Positions 55,369 through 62,998 of a DNA stretch of 64,000 nt are shown here, one piece after another. Origin of the DNA: Lachnospiraceae bacterium (GTDB lineage: Bacteria > Bacillota > Clostridia > Lachnospirales > Lachnospiraceae). Every line of letters starts with the position of its first letter. Within the stretch, counting starts at the first letter, position 1. The stretch is taken from assembly GCA_024681795.1 (NCBI GenBank), contig JAILAD010000078.1, forward strand, positions 145,524 to 209,523. The letters are read 5' to 3'. Position numbers and translations under genes: made by a program. The notes below the pieces were generated by a model. It was not told where the DNA came from. It did no database searches and worked only from the letters and a program-made list of their open reading frames with translations.

Positions 55369-55400
55369 TTAACACCCTTTGTCCATCAGATGTCCAACAA
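55369..55400 (-). promoter_or_regulatory. SARP-type direct-repeat operator, copy B
   Basis: On the minus strand TTGGACA and ATGGACA start 11 nt apart, then 8 nt, then TAATGT in the -10 position. It is 29/32 identical to copy A at 35201-35232. It lies 165 nt upstream of the pilin gene and 18 nt beyond the stop codon of the SARP-like regulator gene. No independent -35 consensus is seen, which fits activator dependence. Confidence 0.68.
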
Positions 55401-55417
55401 ACTCAGCCGAAAAAATT

Positions 55418-55993
55418 TCAGTCGTCCAGCTGTCTGGTTACGTATGCTTCCGTAAGGCTTGCCCAGGAATAAGCGCTCATATATTCTCCCCGGAAGGAAC
55501 GAATGGTATTCAAATCCCCTTCAAGGAATTTATACAAATCGCATTCCACCTGATCGGTTACAAGCCTTAGCGTTCCCCTCTCCATGTCCAGAATTTCTCC
55601 GATTCCGTTCTGAACCAGTGTATCCTTTAAATTCCGGATAATGACATCGAGCTGTTTCTGCATCGGGCGGTCATAAAAACCATCTTCCCAAAGAAGCGCA
55701 AACGCCTCCGCTCTCGTAATGCTTGCTCCCTGTCTGTCCACAAGATATGCAAGAAGTTCCTTTGCTCTTGCCCTTCCGAACACAACGGTTTTGTCGCCCA
55801 CAAACACATCAAAATTGCCGAATGTTTTGATAAAAGCAAGTTTCCCGTGCTTTGCCTCTTCCTTCTCTGTTTTGTGAATAGCTTTCCTGACTTCCCTTTT
55901 CATCTTTTTGGAGTCAATTTCCGGAAAAGACGCACACAAAGAATCCGTCACGATTTGTATTAACTCTTCCTCTTCAAACGATACCTTACCCAT
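55418..55993 (-). CDS. SARP/OmpR-type winged-helix transcriptional regulator
   Basis: A 191-residue DNA-binding protein. Residues 1-50 are helical; residues about 52-150 form an OmpR/SARP-like winged helix: IKTFGNFDVFVGDKTVVFG, RAKELLAYLVDRQGASITRA, LWEDGFYDRPMQKQLDVIIR, NLKDTLVQNG, and DQVECDLYKFLEGD. It lacks the bacterial transcriptional activator (BTAD) domain, so it is a short SARP. It is transcribed from a promoter at 56163-56191 with a leader of about 160 nt. Its stop is 18 nt from operator copy B. Likely target: the pilin operon and the 818-residue gene (inference from operator layout). Confidence 0.82.
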   Translation of the reverse strand: MGKVSFEEEELIQIVTDSLCASFPEIDSKKMKREVRKAIHKTEKEEAKHGKLAFIKTFGNFDVFVGDKTVVFGRARAKELLAYLVDRQGASITRAEAFALLWEDGFYDRPMQKQLDVIIRNLKDTLVQNGIGEILDMERGTLRLVTDQVECDLYKFLEGDLNTIRSFRGEYMSAYSWASLTEAYVTRQLDD

Positions 55994-56162
55994 ACGCCCC
56001 TTTTACAATTCCCTCTTTTGTTTTCCAATACGTTTATGCATGATAAAAGGCATAAATACAACGCAAAATCAGCCATGAGTGAATTTTTGTTTCTCTCAGG
56101 CTTACAAAATACAAGAAGTCGATTACGGTTTTCCACAAAATATAGATTCCCATAATCGATTA

Positions 56163-56191
56163 ATTTTAACATTTTTTTGCATAAAATACAA
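56163..56191 (-). promoter_or_regulatory. Promoter of the SARP-like regulator gene
   Basis: TTGTAT (56186-56191) and TAAAAT (56163-56168) with exactly 17 nt between them. Two copies of TTATGCAAAAA (56174-56184 and 56194-56204) flank the -35 box at a period of 20 nt and could bind a regulator. Confidence 0.65.
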
Positions 56192-56214
56192 TGTTTTTGC
56201 ATAATAAAAACGAA

Positions 56215-56236
56215 TTTGTGACTATTATTTCACAAA
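56215..56236. promoter_or_regulatory. Inverted repeat upstream of the SARP promoter
   Basis: TTTGTGA and TCACAAA are perfect complements separated by 8 nt. It resembles a CRP/FNR-class site in its arms but the spacer is 2 nt longer than the usual TGTGA-N6-TCACA. A second palindrome CACTA-TG-TAGTG follows at 56239-56250. Confidence 0.45.
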
Positions 56237-56314
56237 TACACTATGTAGTGTTGCATTCGGTATAGGTTACCGTAACATCCACAATCTGCATTTATCTTTT
56301 TCCTTCCGTTTTAT

Positions 56315-58402
56315 TCACAGTTGTTCTGTTCCTTTTTTGGAAAACGCCCCAAACAGAAACAGTCCGAGCGCAAGAAATACAATTCCGACTGCAGCAATAC
56401 CGAGATTCTCTCCGATTCCGGGATTCTCGACTCCGATTAAAGGAATACGCGTCAAAATTTCCGGATGGAATGTCAGAATAACGCTGATCGAATTGTTTAA
56501 AAGATGGAATAAAGCCGAAGCAAAAATACTTCTGCTCTTATACACCATATACGCCATTATGCTTCCCAGATAAAGACCGGTAAAAAACTGCAGAAAATTC
56601 AGATGATACAGTCCGAACGCCGCAGCGGAAACAATAACGGCAATCCATATTTTCGTTCTTTTCCTTAACGAACCGAATAAAAATCCCCTGAATGCGGCTT
56701 CCTCCGCAATCGCGGGGCAAATTCCGACCACAATGATTGCCGGGATAAATCCCGCTTCAAAAATCGTACTGTTTAAGGAATCGGAATTCTCAACCATACT
56801 CGGAATCAGTTTGGAAAGCCCCGATAAAATCACCTGATTTGTTGTAAATCCGCCGATCCAGAGGCATACGCTTCCGAGCATCTCCTTAACTTTCGGAAGA
56901 TTTAACGAATACAATTCCCTGATATTGCATTTTAAATAAAGCGCATACAAAAGCGGAATCACCAGAATAATCGCCTGCACCCCCGCCGAGCCCCAAAGCC
57001 CCCATTTTAAAACCAGCATGGAGGAAGTAAATACCATAATCAGAAGAAGGGCTGCATATAAAAACAGTAAATCCCCGTACCCCGGAATCTGCCCGCGTTT
57101 CTGGTTGGCGAAATTTTCAAACAGATGAATTCCGTTAACTCCTTCTCCGAACAGAACCTCCTCACTGGAAAACAGCGTACTCATAATGACAACCAGGAGG
57201 ATGCAGTAGACAAGATTCGACAAAAGCACCATCAGCATCAGATGATAATCATAATCCAGGGAAAAGACGGATTTAATCAAAAGGGAAATATTGGATACCG
57301 GGATAAGTGCGGTCGCTGAGGACAATTCAACATTCGGTAAAATACTTGCCATTGCCGCAAACATGAAAACAATCAGAATCGGCGAAGTAATGTTGTTTGC
57401 CTCCTTGAAACTCTTTGCAAATATGCAGACACAGAGGCTGACTGCCGAAGAAAACATGGAAAATACCGGCAGACAGATTAACAGTGAAAGAAACGCCGGA
57501 ATAAACAGTTTAAAGTCAAAATTTTTAAATCCGAGATTCTGCATATCAAACGTTTTATACATATAGAATGTCATTGCAAACATTGACAGCAGATTCAAAA
57601 ACGCTGAAAACACCGCAATCGTGGAAACCGACATAAATTTGGAAATCATGATGTCACTTTTCCTGACCGGAAGAGTCATTATCGTTTCCAGTGTTCCCCT
57701 CTCCCGTTCACCTGCCGTTGCATCAATGGCCGGATAAATTGCACCGGTTAAAATGGAAATAATCAGAATAAACGGAAGCACCATTCCGATTATGGAACCT
57801 GCATTCTGTTCAGACGAGGAAATGCTCTCCACGGAAAGATCCACAGGATTTAAGATACCCTCCGCATCATCAAAAAGAGTATCAAATGCATCTTTCCTTA
57901 AATTCGAGGAATATGCTCTCAGTATCTCCGACACATACTGGTAAGCACTGCTTGAATTTGTATTAGAGGAAAGATTATAGCATTTTACTTTCAGAAGGTC
58001 CTCCGTATCATAAAGCTCCGATATTTTGTCCGATTTGGTCAAAATATCACTCGTCTTATAGTCACCGGAAACAATTACAAGATCCACTTTCTTTTCTTTC
58101 AGTTCTTCCTTTGCCTTTTCCTCATCCGTATACGGAATTTCTTTGAACTTATATTCAAATTTATCCTCTTCGTCCGAAAGAATCTCAAAAACCCGGCTCG
58201 ATACACCGGACTCCACCATTGCAATTTTATATTCTTTACTTTCCGACTCTTTTACAATCCCCTGCATGACAAGTAAGGACCCGAGCATCATCGCGGGGTA
58301 CAGAAAAATCGGAATCAGAATCATGACAATAATGGTCTTCTTATCACGAAGAAGATCCATGATTTCTTTTTTGTAAAGTGTCAGGACAGGTTTTCTTTTC
58401 AT
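56315..58402 (-). CDS. ABC-2 permease fused to a CPBP intramembrane protease
   Basis: A 695-residue membrane protein. Residues 1-410 are a NatB/ABC-2 permease: TM1 (TIIVMILIPIFLYPAMMLGS), a large extracellular loop to about 200, then six TM helices with GERERGTLETIMTLPV in the coupling region. Residues about 430-695 carry a CPBP (CAAX-like) protease: EEAAFRGFLFGSLRKR (catalytic Glu-Glu and Arg), FGLYHLNFLQFFTGLYLG (His) and LFHLLNNSISVI (His). Both proteases and permeases of this type are known separately, and the fusion occurs in other Firmicutes. The ATPase gene overlaps it by 4 nt. Confidence 0.88.
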   Translation of the reverse strand: MKRKPVLTLYKKEIMDLLRDKKTIIVMILIPIFLYPAMMLGSLLVMQGIVKESESKEYKIAMVESGVSSRVFEILSDEEDKFEYKFKEIPYTDEEKAKEELKEKKVDLVIVSGDYKTSDILTKSDKISELYDTEDLLKVKCYNLSSNTNSSSAYQYVSEILRAYSSNLRKDAFDTLFDDAEGILNPVDLSVESISSSEQNAGSIIGMVLPFILIISILTGAIYPAIDATAGERERGTLETIMTLPVRKSDIMISKFMSVSTIAVFSAFLNLLSMFAMTFYMYKTFDMQNLGFKNFDFKLFIPAFLSLLICLPVFSMFSSAVSLCVCIFAKSFKEANNITSPILIVFMFAAMASILPNVELSSATALIPVSNISLLIKSVFSLDYDYHLMLMVLLSNLVYCILLVVIMSTLFSSEEVLFGEGVNGIHLFENFANQKRGQIPGYGDLLFLYAALLLIMVFTSSMLVLKWGLWGSAGVQAIILVIPLLYALYLKCNIRELYSLNLPKVKEMLGSVCLWIGGFTTNQVILSGLSKLIPSMVENSDSLNSTIFEAGFIPAIIVVGICPAIAEEAAFRGFLFGSLRKRTKIWIAVIVSAAAFGLYHLNFLQFFTGLYLGSIMAYMVYKSRSIFASALFHLLNNSISVILTFHPEILTRIPLIGVENPGIGENLGIAAVGIVFLALGLFLFGAFSKKGTEQL

Positions 58403-59226
58403 GTTTCGATTTCCTCATACCTGGTCAGATTTTTAATCAAAGCCTTAAATGTATCCCTGAGATTATCGGTCTCCGTAATGTCCATAAGCACCTTCGGTGT
58501 TCCGAATGCAACCTTCCGTCCCTCGTAAATCATCAGAATCCGGTCACACAAATACTGCGCCTCTTCCATGTAATGTGTGGAATAAAGCACTGTTTTTCCT
58601 TTTTCTTTTTCGCTTTTCATAAAATTGATGATGGTTTCGGACGATAAGATATCGAGTCCCAGGGTTGGCTCGTCAAAAATATAGATATCGGGATTATGAA
58701 TCAGACACCTTGAAATACTTGCCCTCTGCCTTTGTCCCGTAGATAATTTTTCAATTCTCTGGTCGCAGAATTTCTCCATTTCCAAAAGCGCAAAAACTTC
58801 GTTTGCACGCTTTTCACAGTCTTCCCCGGAAATACCGTAAAGTTCCCCGAACAAATGAAACATTTCCCGCGGGGAAAGTCTGCCGTAAAGTGCGGTATTA
58901 TTGGAAAGATAACCGGTTTTCATTTTCTTGGAAACGGAATCCGTGATAACGATTCCGTCTTTATCGTATATTTTTACTTCCCCTTCGGTCGGGGTCATCA
59001 AATTGCCGAGCATGCGGAGAAGCGTCGTTTTTCCGGCTCCGTTCGGGCCTAAAATCCCAAGAATTTCACCCTCTTTTGCCTGAAATGACAAATCGTTCAC
59101 GGCAAGAAAAGACTCCTTGGTCTGCTTCCCGAAACGGAGTCCTCCTTTTTCTTTCGCGTCCCCGGTTTTTCCAAACGATTTCACCGGACGGATGAATTCT
59201 TTTTTCAAATGAATTGCTTCAATCAT
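58399..59226 (-). CDS. ABC transporter ATP-binding protein, NatA-like
   Basis: A 275-residue ATPase for the fused permease downstream. Walker A ILGPNGAGKTTLLRMLG, signature KLSTGQRQRASISRC, Walker B PDIYIFDEPTLGLDI, switch YSTHYMEEAQ. About 25 residues inserted between the first strand and Walker A (SFGKTGDAKEKGGLRFGKQT) are not usual. NatA-type pairs export sodium or peptides; the substrate here is not determined. It starts 33 nt after trmD, likely on the same transcript. Confidence 0.9.
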   Translation of the reverse strand: MIEAIHLKKEFIRPVKSFGKTGDAKEKGGLRFGKQTKESFLAVNDLSFQAKEGEILGILGPNGAGKTTLLRMLGNLMTPTEGEVKIYDKDGIVITDSVSKKMKTGYLSNNTALYGRLSPREMFHLFGELYGISGEDCEKRANEVFALLEMEKFCDQRIEKLSTGQRQRASISRCLIHNPDIYIFDEPTLGLDILSSETIINFMKSEKEKGKTVLYSTHYMEEAQYLCDRILMIYEGRKVAFGTPKVLMDITETDNLRDTFKALIKNLTRYEEIET

Positions 59227-59259
59227 TTTTAAATCAATTTTAATCTTCTTAATGAACTT

Positions 59260-59982
59260 TCATTCGACATCTGGTTTTATATATTTTAAATACAAATCCG
59301 GTCTTTTGTTCTTTGTATTCTCAATTGCTTTTTGAAGCCGCCATTCCTTTATTTTCTTGTGATGCCCCGATAACAGCACTTCGGGGACTTCCTCGCCTTC
59401 CCACTCTTCCGGCCTTGTATATTGCGGGTATTCCAAAAGATTCCTGTCCGAAAAAGACTCTTCATCCGCCGAAGTATCGTTATTTAACACGCCCGGTACC
59501 AGCCTTGAAATCGTGTCAATCATAACCATTGCCGGAAATTCGCCGCCGGTTAATACATAATCGCCGATGGATACTTCCTCTGCCCCGATTCTGTCAAGTA
59601 CTCTTTGATCGATTCCCTCATAATGCCCGCAAAGAAAAATCAAATTCTGCTCCTTTGAGAGTTCCCTTGCCATTTCCTGATGAAACGTTTTTCCCTGAGG
59701 GGACATGTATAATACGCGCGGTTTCTGATTTTTACCTTCGTTTGTCGAAATATTTTCAAGTACTGCCTGATAGCAGTCCCAGACAGGCTGTGCCTGCATC
59801 AGCATTCCCGCGCCTCCGCCGAACGGATAATCATCCACTTTTTTGTGCTTATCAAGAGTATAATCCCGGATATTTACGGCCTCGATACGAATCAGGTTAT
59901 TGTCCATTGCCCGTTTGATTATGCTGTTGTTTAAACCGCCCATAACCATTTCCGGAAAGAGCGTCATCACATAGAAATTCAT
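59260..59982 (-). CDS. trmD: tRNA (guanine37-N1)-methyltransferase
   Basis: A 240-residue SPOUT methyltransferase making m1G37 in tRNA to prevent frameshifting. Conserved segments: MNFYVMTLFPEMV, DYPFGGGAGMLMQAQPV, MSPQGKTFHQ, LCGHYEGIDQR and SIGDYVLTGGEFPAMVMID, with PEEWEGEEVPEVLLSGHHKK near the end. It starts 3 nt after rimM. rplS would normally follow. Confidence 0.96.
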   Translation of the reverse strand: MNFYVMTLFPEMVMGGLNNSIIKRAMDNNLIRIEAVNIRDYTLDKHKKVDDYPFGGGAGMLMQAQPVWDCYQAVLENISTNEGKNQKPRVLYMSPQGKTFHQEMARELSKEQNLIFLCGHYEGIDQRVLDRIGAEEVSIGDYVLTGGEFPAMVMIDTISRLVPGVLNNDTSADEESFSDRNLLEYPQYTRPEEWEGEEVPEVLLSGHHKKIKEWRLQKAIENTKNKRPDLYLKYIKPDVE

Positions 59983-59985
59983 CCT

Positions 59986-60495
59986 TTAATCCTCAAGTCC
60001 GGGCATCATAAAAACAACCATTTTCCCTTCTTCCGTATCGACTTTCTTAATGCATTCCTTAATGGCCGGCAAAAGAATTTCGCTTCCGTCTTCTTTTTTC
60101 ACAACATATACGTCATTTGCGCCGGTCTGCAGTACATCCGTCAAAATCCCGACAGGCAGATCGTTTTCCCGGTATACGTTTAATCCGATCAGGTCCGAAA
60201 TAAAATATTCGTCCTTTTGCAGTTTTACCGCATTTTTCCGGTCCACCAGAAGATTCTTTCCGCGAAGCCCTTCCACCTCATTCATGGAATTAAATTCCTT
60301 AAATTTGATTATAACAAACTGTTTAAAGAATTTCACGGATTCGGGATGAAGGAGTCTTTTTTCTTTCCCCGTGTCCAGAAACACCTCTTTCAGTTTCTTA
60401 AATCTTTTCACATCATCGGTCTGCGGAAAAATTTTCACTTCTCCGTGTATGCCGTGTGTTGTGGTAATTGTTCCGACTATTAAATACTCTTCCAT
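59986..60495 (-). CDS. rimM: 16S rRNA processing protein RimM
   Basis: A 169-residue 30S assembly factor. N-terminal VGTITTTHGIHGEVKIFPQT and the C-terminal PRC-barrel region (YFISDLIGLNVYRENDLPVG, LLPAIKECIKKVDTEEGKM) are typical. GGGGAA lies upstream of the ATG. It precedes trmD by 3 nt as in most Firmicutes, but is separated from khpA by an inserted gene. Confidence 0.95.
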   Translation of the reverse strand: MEEYLIVGTITTTHGIHGEVKIFPQTDDVKRFKKLKEVFLDTGKEKRLLHPESVKFFKQFVIIKFKEFNSMNEVEGLRGKNLLVDRKNAVKLQKDEYFISDLIGLNVYRENDLPVGILTDVLQTGANDVYVVKKEDGSEILLPAIKECIKKVDTEEGKMVVFMMPGLED

Positions 60496-60504
60496 TCGAT
60501 TCCC

Positions 60505-62274
60505 CTACTTTGAAAAAATCAGTCCGAATACCGCGGAGAAAACAATCTGAAGCACTCCGCAGAAAAACGTAATCCAGTACATTTCCTTCTCGGTCTTTCC
60601 GCATTTTTCCTTCATGCCGTTCCTGAAAAAGAACAATCCGTATACAAAACTCATTACGGTTCCCAAATAAAACATCAGTTTCGAAGTATAAGCCACTCCG
60701 CCGTTTAATCCCATCATATACGAAAATGCCATCATTTGGAAAATGATTCCGTGAAATAAATAGACGCCGCTCTGAATATAGTGATATTTCCGAAATCTCG
60801 GGACAACACCGGCATCCTGTTTTTTAATGAGCCTCACAATCAGTTTGATAAAAGCAATCAAAAGAACAACACTGCTGTATAAAAGGCCGATAAAATAAAA
60901 TACCAGAAGGATCGTCTTTGATGTCTGAATCCATTTCGGATAGGAAATCAGGTCAAAATAGGGGAATTCAATCACCCTTGTTCCGTTGGAAAGCGAATAA
61001 AAATGCCCTACCTCACCGTCCGCGGTCTGGAAACTGTCACTTGATATCTGTGTCATATAGACATCCTGCGGCCTTGCAGAAAGAGCAAGATGTTCATCAT
61101 CCAATGCTTTCAGGGTATAGACGCTGAACAACGAAGAAAAACTGTACTGCCCTTTAATTACGGTATCCGCTTTAATATATGAGCCTTCCAGATCGGACAA
61201 CCGGTTATGAAACGTTTTCTTACCCGTATCGCAATACCCTAAATGCCCGAAAAGTCCGGCATTTTCAACACTGTCAAATCCGTCGGCACCGTGATGATAA
61301 AGAATCGCGCAGGACTCCCTGTCTTCGGTAATATAAATTGCTCCGGTACCGTTTAAGTCGGCATAATACATCCCGTAAACAGGCTTCTCAAACTGGTAAT
61401 AAACCGCCATCCCGTGAGCGCACCTTGCGTCTCCCATTTTGGAGGCATCCCTGTACTGAAGGGATGTTGAAAAAAATTCCTCTTTTGTTTTCGCCTTAAG
61501 CAGTTCATCATCTTCTTTGCTCATTAAAGCCGAAACAAAAAGCGCCATGTCCGAAAGCTTGCCTCTTGCCGAATATGCCGGATAAAATCCAAACAGGTAG
61601 GTTCCCCCGTCCGGCGAAGATGATTTCACAAATGAATTGTCAGAATAATCGTAATAAACGGACGTATACTCCATTCCTAGAGGCTCCAGAATATGACTGT
61701 GTACATAATCGGTATACGACATGCCGGTAACGTTTTCAATGACATAGGCAGAAAGAGTAATCCCGTAATCGGAATATGCCATATACGCACCCGGTGTATA
61801 CACCTGTGCCGTTTTATTGGTAATCAGCCAGTCTTCCAGGGAAGTAAATTTTTCACCCGACATCAGGATATGACCGGCCTGATTCTGCTGGAATCCCGCC
61901 GTATGATTCATCAGATCGAGGATTGTGAAATCCTCCGTAAAACCGGCCTGTGCACAAAAAGTTTCCGGCAGGTAATCCGTTGCCGCATCCGTAGGACTGA
62001 TTTTCCCCTGTTCGGACAGCTGCATCAGGGATACCCACACAAACAAAGCCGATGCCCCTCCCCAGTTGCAGAGCGTATCGACCGATTCCGCCTGTACTTC
62101 CCCTTTATCGCAATAATATGACGGCTCAGGAGCTTTCATGGTGGTATCCGCATCTGCTTTTATTCCGGGCAGAAATAATGCAGGAAGAAGAACAATCAGA
62201 CAGAAAACTGCCGTTATTTTATTTTTTAAGGTTTTCTTTTTGAAAGCCGTATCTTTCATTTTCATTCCGTTCAT
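60505..62274 (-). CDS. Serine-beta-lactamase-like membrane protein, probably inactive
   Basis: A 589-residue protein: signal-anchor (ITAVFCLIVLLPALFLPGIK), an extracellular domain of the beta-lactamase / PBP4* family, and four C-terminal TM helices from about residue 450. The family SxxK site normally lies in WGSVSKL; here the aligned segment is WGGASALFVW, so both catalytic Ser (Gly73) and Lys (Ala76) appear lost. The second motif reads YSD (167-169) rather than YSN. The fold-specific LMQLSEQGKISPTD and LEPLGMEYTSV are retained. ATG 62274 (GGAA about 8 nt upstream) is favoured; the frame extends to a TTG at 62313. It interrupts the khpA-rimM junction. Confidence 0.8.
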   Translation of the reverse strand: MNGMKMKDTAFKKKTLKNKITAVFCLIVLLPALFLPGIKADADTTMKAPEPSYYCDKGEVQAESVDTLCNWGGASALFVWVSLMQLSEQGKISPTDAATDYLPETFCAQAGFTEDFTILDLMNHTAGFQQNQAGHILMSGEKFTSLEDWLITNKTAQVYTPGAYMAYSDYGITLSAYVIENVTGMSYTDYVHSHILEPLGMEYTSVYYDYSDNSFVKSSSPDGGTYLFGFYPAYSARGKLSDMALFVSALMSKEDDELLKAKTKEEFFSTSLQYRDASKMGDARCAHGMAVYYQFEKPVYGMYYADLNGTGAIYITEDRESCAILYHHGADGFDSVENAGLFGHLGYCDTGKKTFHNRLSDLEGSYIKADTVIKGQYSFSSLFSVYTLKALDDEHLALSARPQDVYMTQISSDSFQTADGEVGHFYSLSNGTRVIEFPYFDLISYPKWIQTSKTILLVFYFIGLLYSSVVLLIAFIKLIVRLIKKQDAGVVPRFRKYHYIQSGVYLFHGIIFQMMAFSYMMGLNGGVAYTSKLMFYLGTVMSFVYGLFFFRNGMKEKCGKTEKEMYWITFFCGVLQIVFSAVFGLIFSK

Positions 62275-62323
62275 TTTTTGTTTTCCAATACTTATCGGTA
62301 ATTTCCGATTCAATTATAAAGCA

Positions 62324-62359
62324 GGCAGTGTCAAAAGAGGCTAATCTTATGACACTGCC
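62324..62359 (-). other. Inverted repeat after khpA
   Basis: GGCAGTGTCA and TGACACTGCC pair perfectly with a 16-nt loop between khpA and the serine-hydrolase-like gene. No clear U-tract follows on the minus strand, so it may attenuate rather than fully terminate. Confidence 0.45.
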
Positions 62360-62367
62360 CAAAAATA

Positions 62368-62595
62368 CTAAATAATGTCCACGTCGACATACTCATCCTC
62401 TTTGGATGAAGCAGCCTTTACAACGGTACGAATTGCCTTCGCAATTCTGCCCTGTTTTCCAATCACCTTACCCATATCGGAAGGTGCCACGTGAAGTTCG
62501 ATTTTCGTTCCTTTTCCGTCGCTTTTTTCATTTACGACAACTTCATCGGGATGGTCAACAAGCGCTTTTGCAATAACTTCTACCAATTCCTTCAT
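62368..62595 (-). CDS. khpA: KH-domain RNA-binding protein KhpA
   Basis: A 75-residue single KH-domain protein, the KhpA/YlqC type, an RNA-binding partner of KhpB with effects on cell division and RNA. The GxxG loop is in VIGKQGRIAKAIRTVVKAA, preceded by KGTKIELHVAPSDMGK. Two adjacent ATGs follow GGAGG; 62595 has the usual 7-nt spacing. The frame open to 62625 is longer than the family. rpsP lies upstream as expected. Confidence 0.93.
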   Translation of the reverse strand: MKELVEVIAKALVDHPDEVVVNEKSDGKGTKIELHVAPSDMGKVIGKQGRIAKAIRTVVKAASSKEDEYVDVDII

Positions 62596-62671
62596 CATTT
62601 GTCCTCCAGGTCTTAAATTGAGCATAATACGCCTTTATTCCGGCATATTAACGATTCCGTTCTGAATCTGA

Positions 62672-62917
62672 TTATTTCTCAATACCTGCGAGTTTGAAGA
62701 TTTTTCCTACGGTCTCGGTAGGCTGTGCGCCTGCTGCAAGCCATTTCTTTGCTGCTTCTTCGTCTACCTTGAATTCGCTGGGATCGGTGTTCGGATTGTA
62801 GGTTCCGATTTCATCAATACATCTGCCGTCTCTGGGAGATCTGGAATCTGCCACAACGATTCTGTAAATGGGATTTCTCTTATAACCCATTCTTCTAAGT
62901 CTGATTTTTACTGCCAT
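62672..62917 (-). CDS. rpsP: 30S ribosomal protein S16
   Basis: An 81-residue ribosomal protein. [40 protein letters not shown] and [20 protein letters not shown] are typical over the full length. GGAGG lies 8 nt before the ATG. Confidence 0.97.
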   Translation of the reverse strand: MAVKIRLRRMGYKRNPIYRIVVADSRSPRDGRCIDEIGTYNPNTDPSEFKVDEEAAKKWLAAGAQPTETVGKIFKLAGIEK

Positions 62918-62998
62918 TTCTTTTTCCTCCGTCTTGTAAAATAAACTAGATTCATAAATTTATAATCGTCCGAGAAAATTGCTCAGATAACTATCTTC

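Larger units (their letters stand above)
55994..56314 (-). other. Non-coding control region of the SARP gene
   Basis: This 321-nt interval has no credible gene. It holds the SARP promoter, two 11-nt direct repeats, two palindromes (56215-56236 and 56239-56250) and a long AT-rich leader. It also contains GTTACCGTAAC (around 56266-56276), close to the end of the ABC-2/CPBP gene. Confidence 0.6.

Noticed and set aside
30307..55993. Interpretation as a complete integrative conjugative element or prophage
   Set aside because: No integrase, excisionase, relaxase, replication or phage structural genes, and no flanking direct repeats recognised; codon and base use look like the neighbours.
55960..56202. 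80-codon minus-strand frame in the SARP leader
   Set aside because: Overlaps the promoter -10 box and the SARP start, has no ribosome site, and contains no family features.
56215..56236. Classical CRP site upstream of the SARP promoter
   Set aside because: Arms match but the spacer is 8 nt instead of 6, and no CRP-like gene is in the window; kept only as an inverted repeat.
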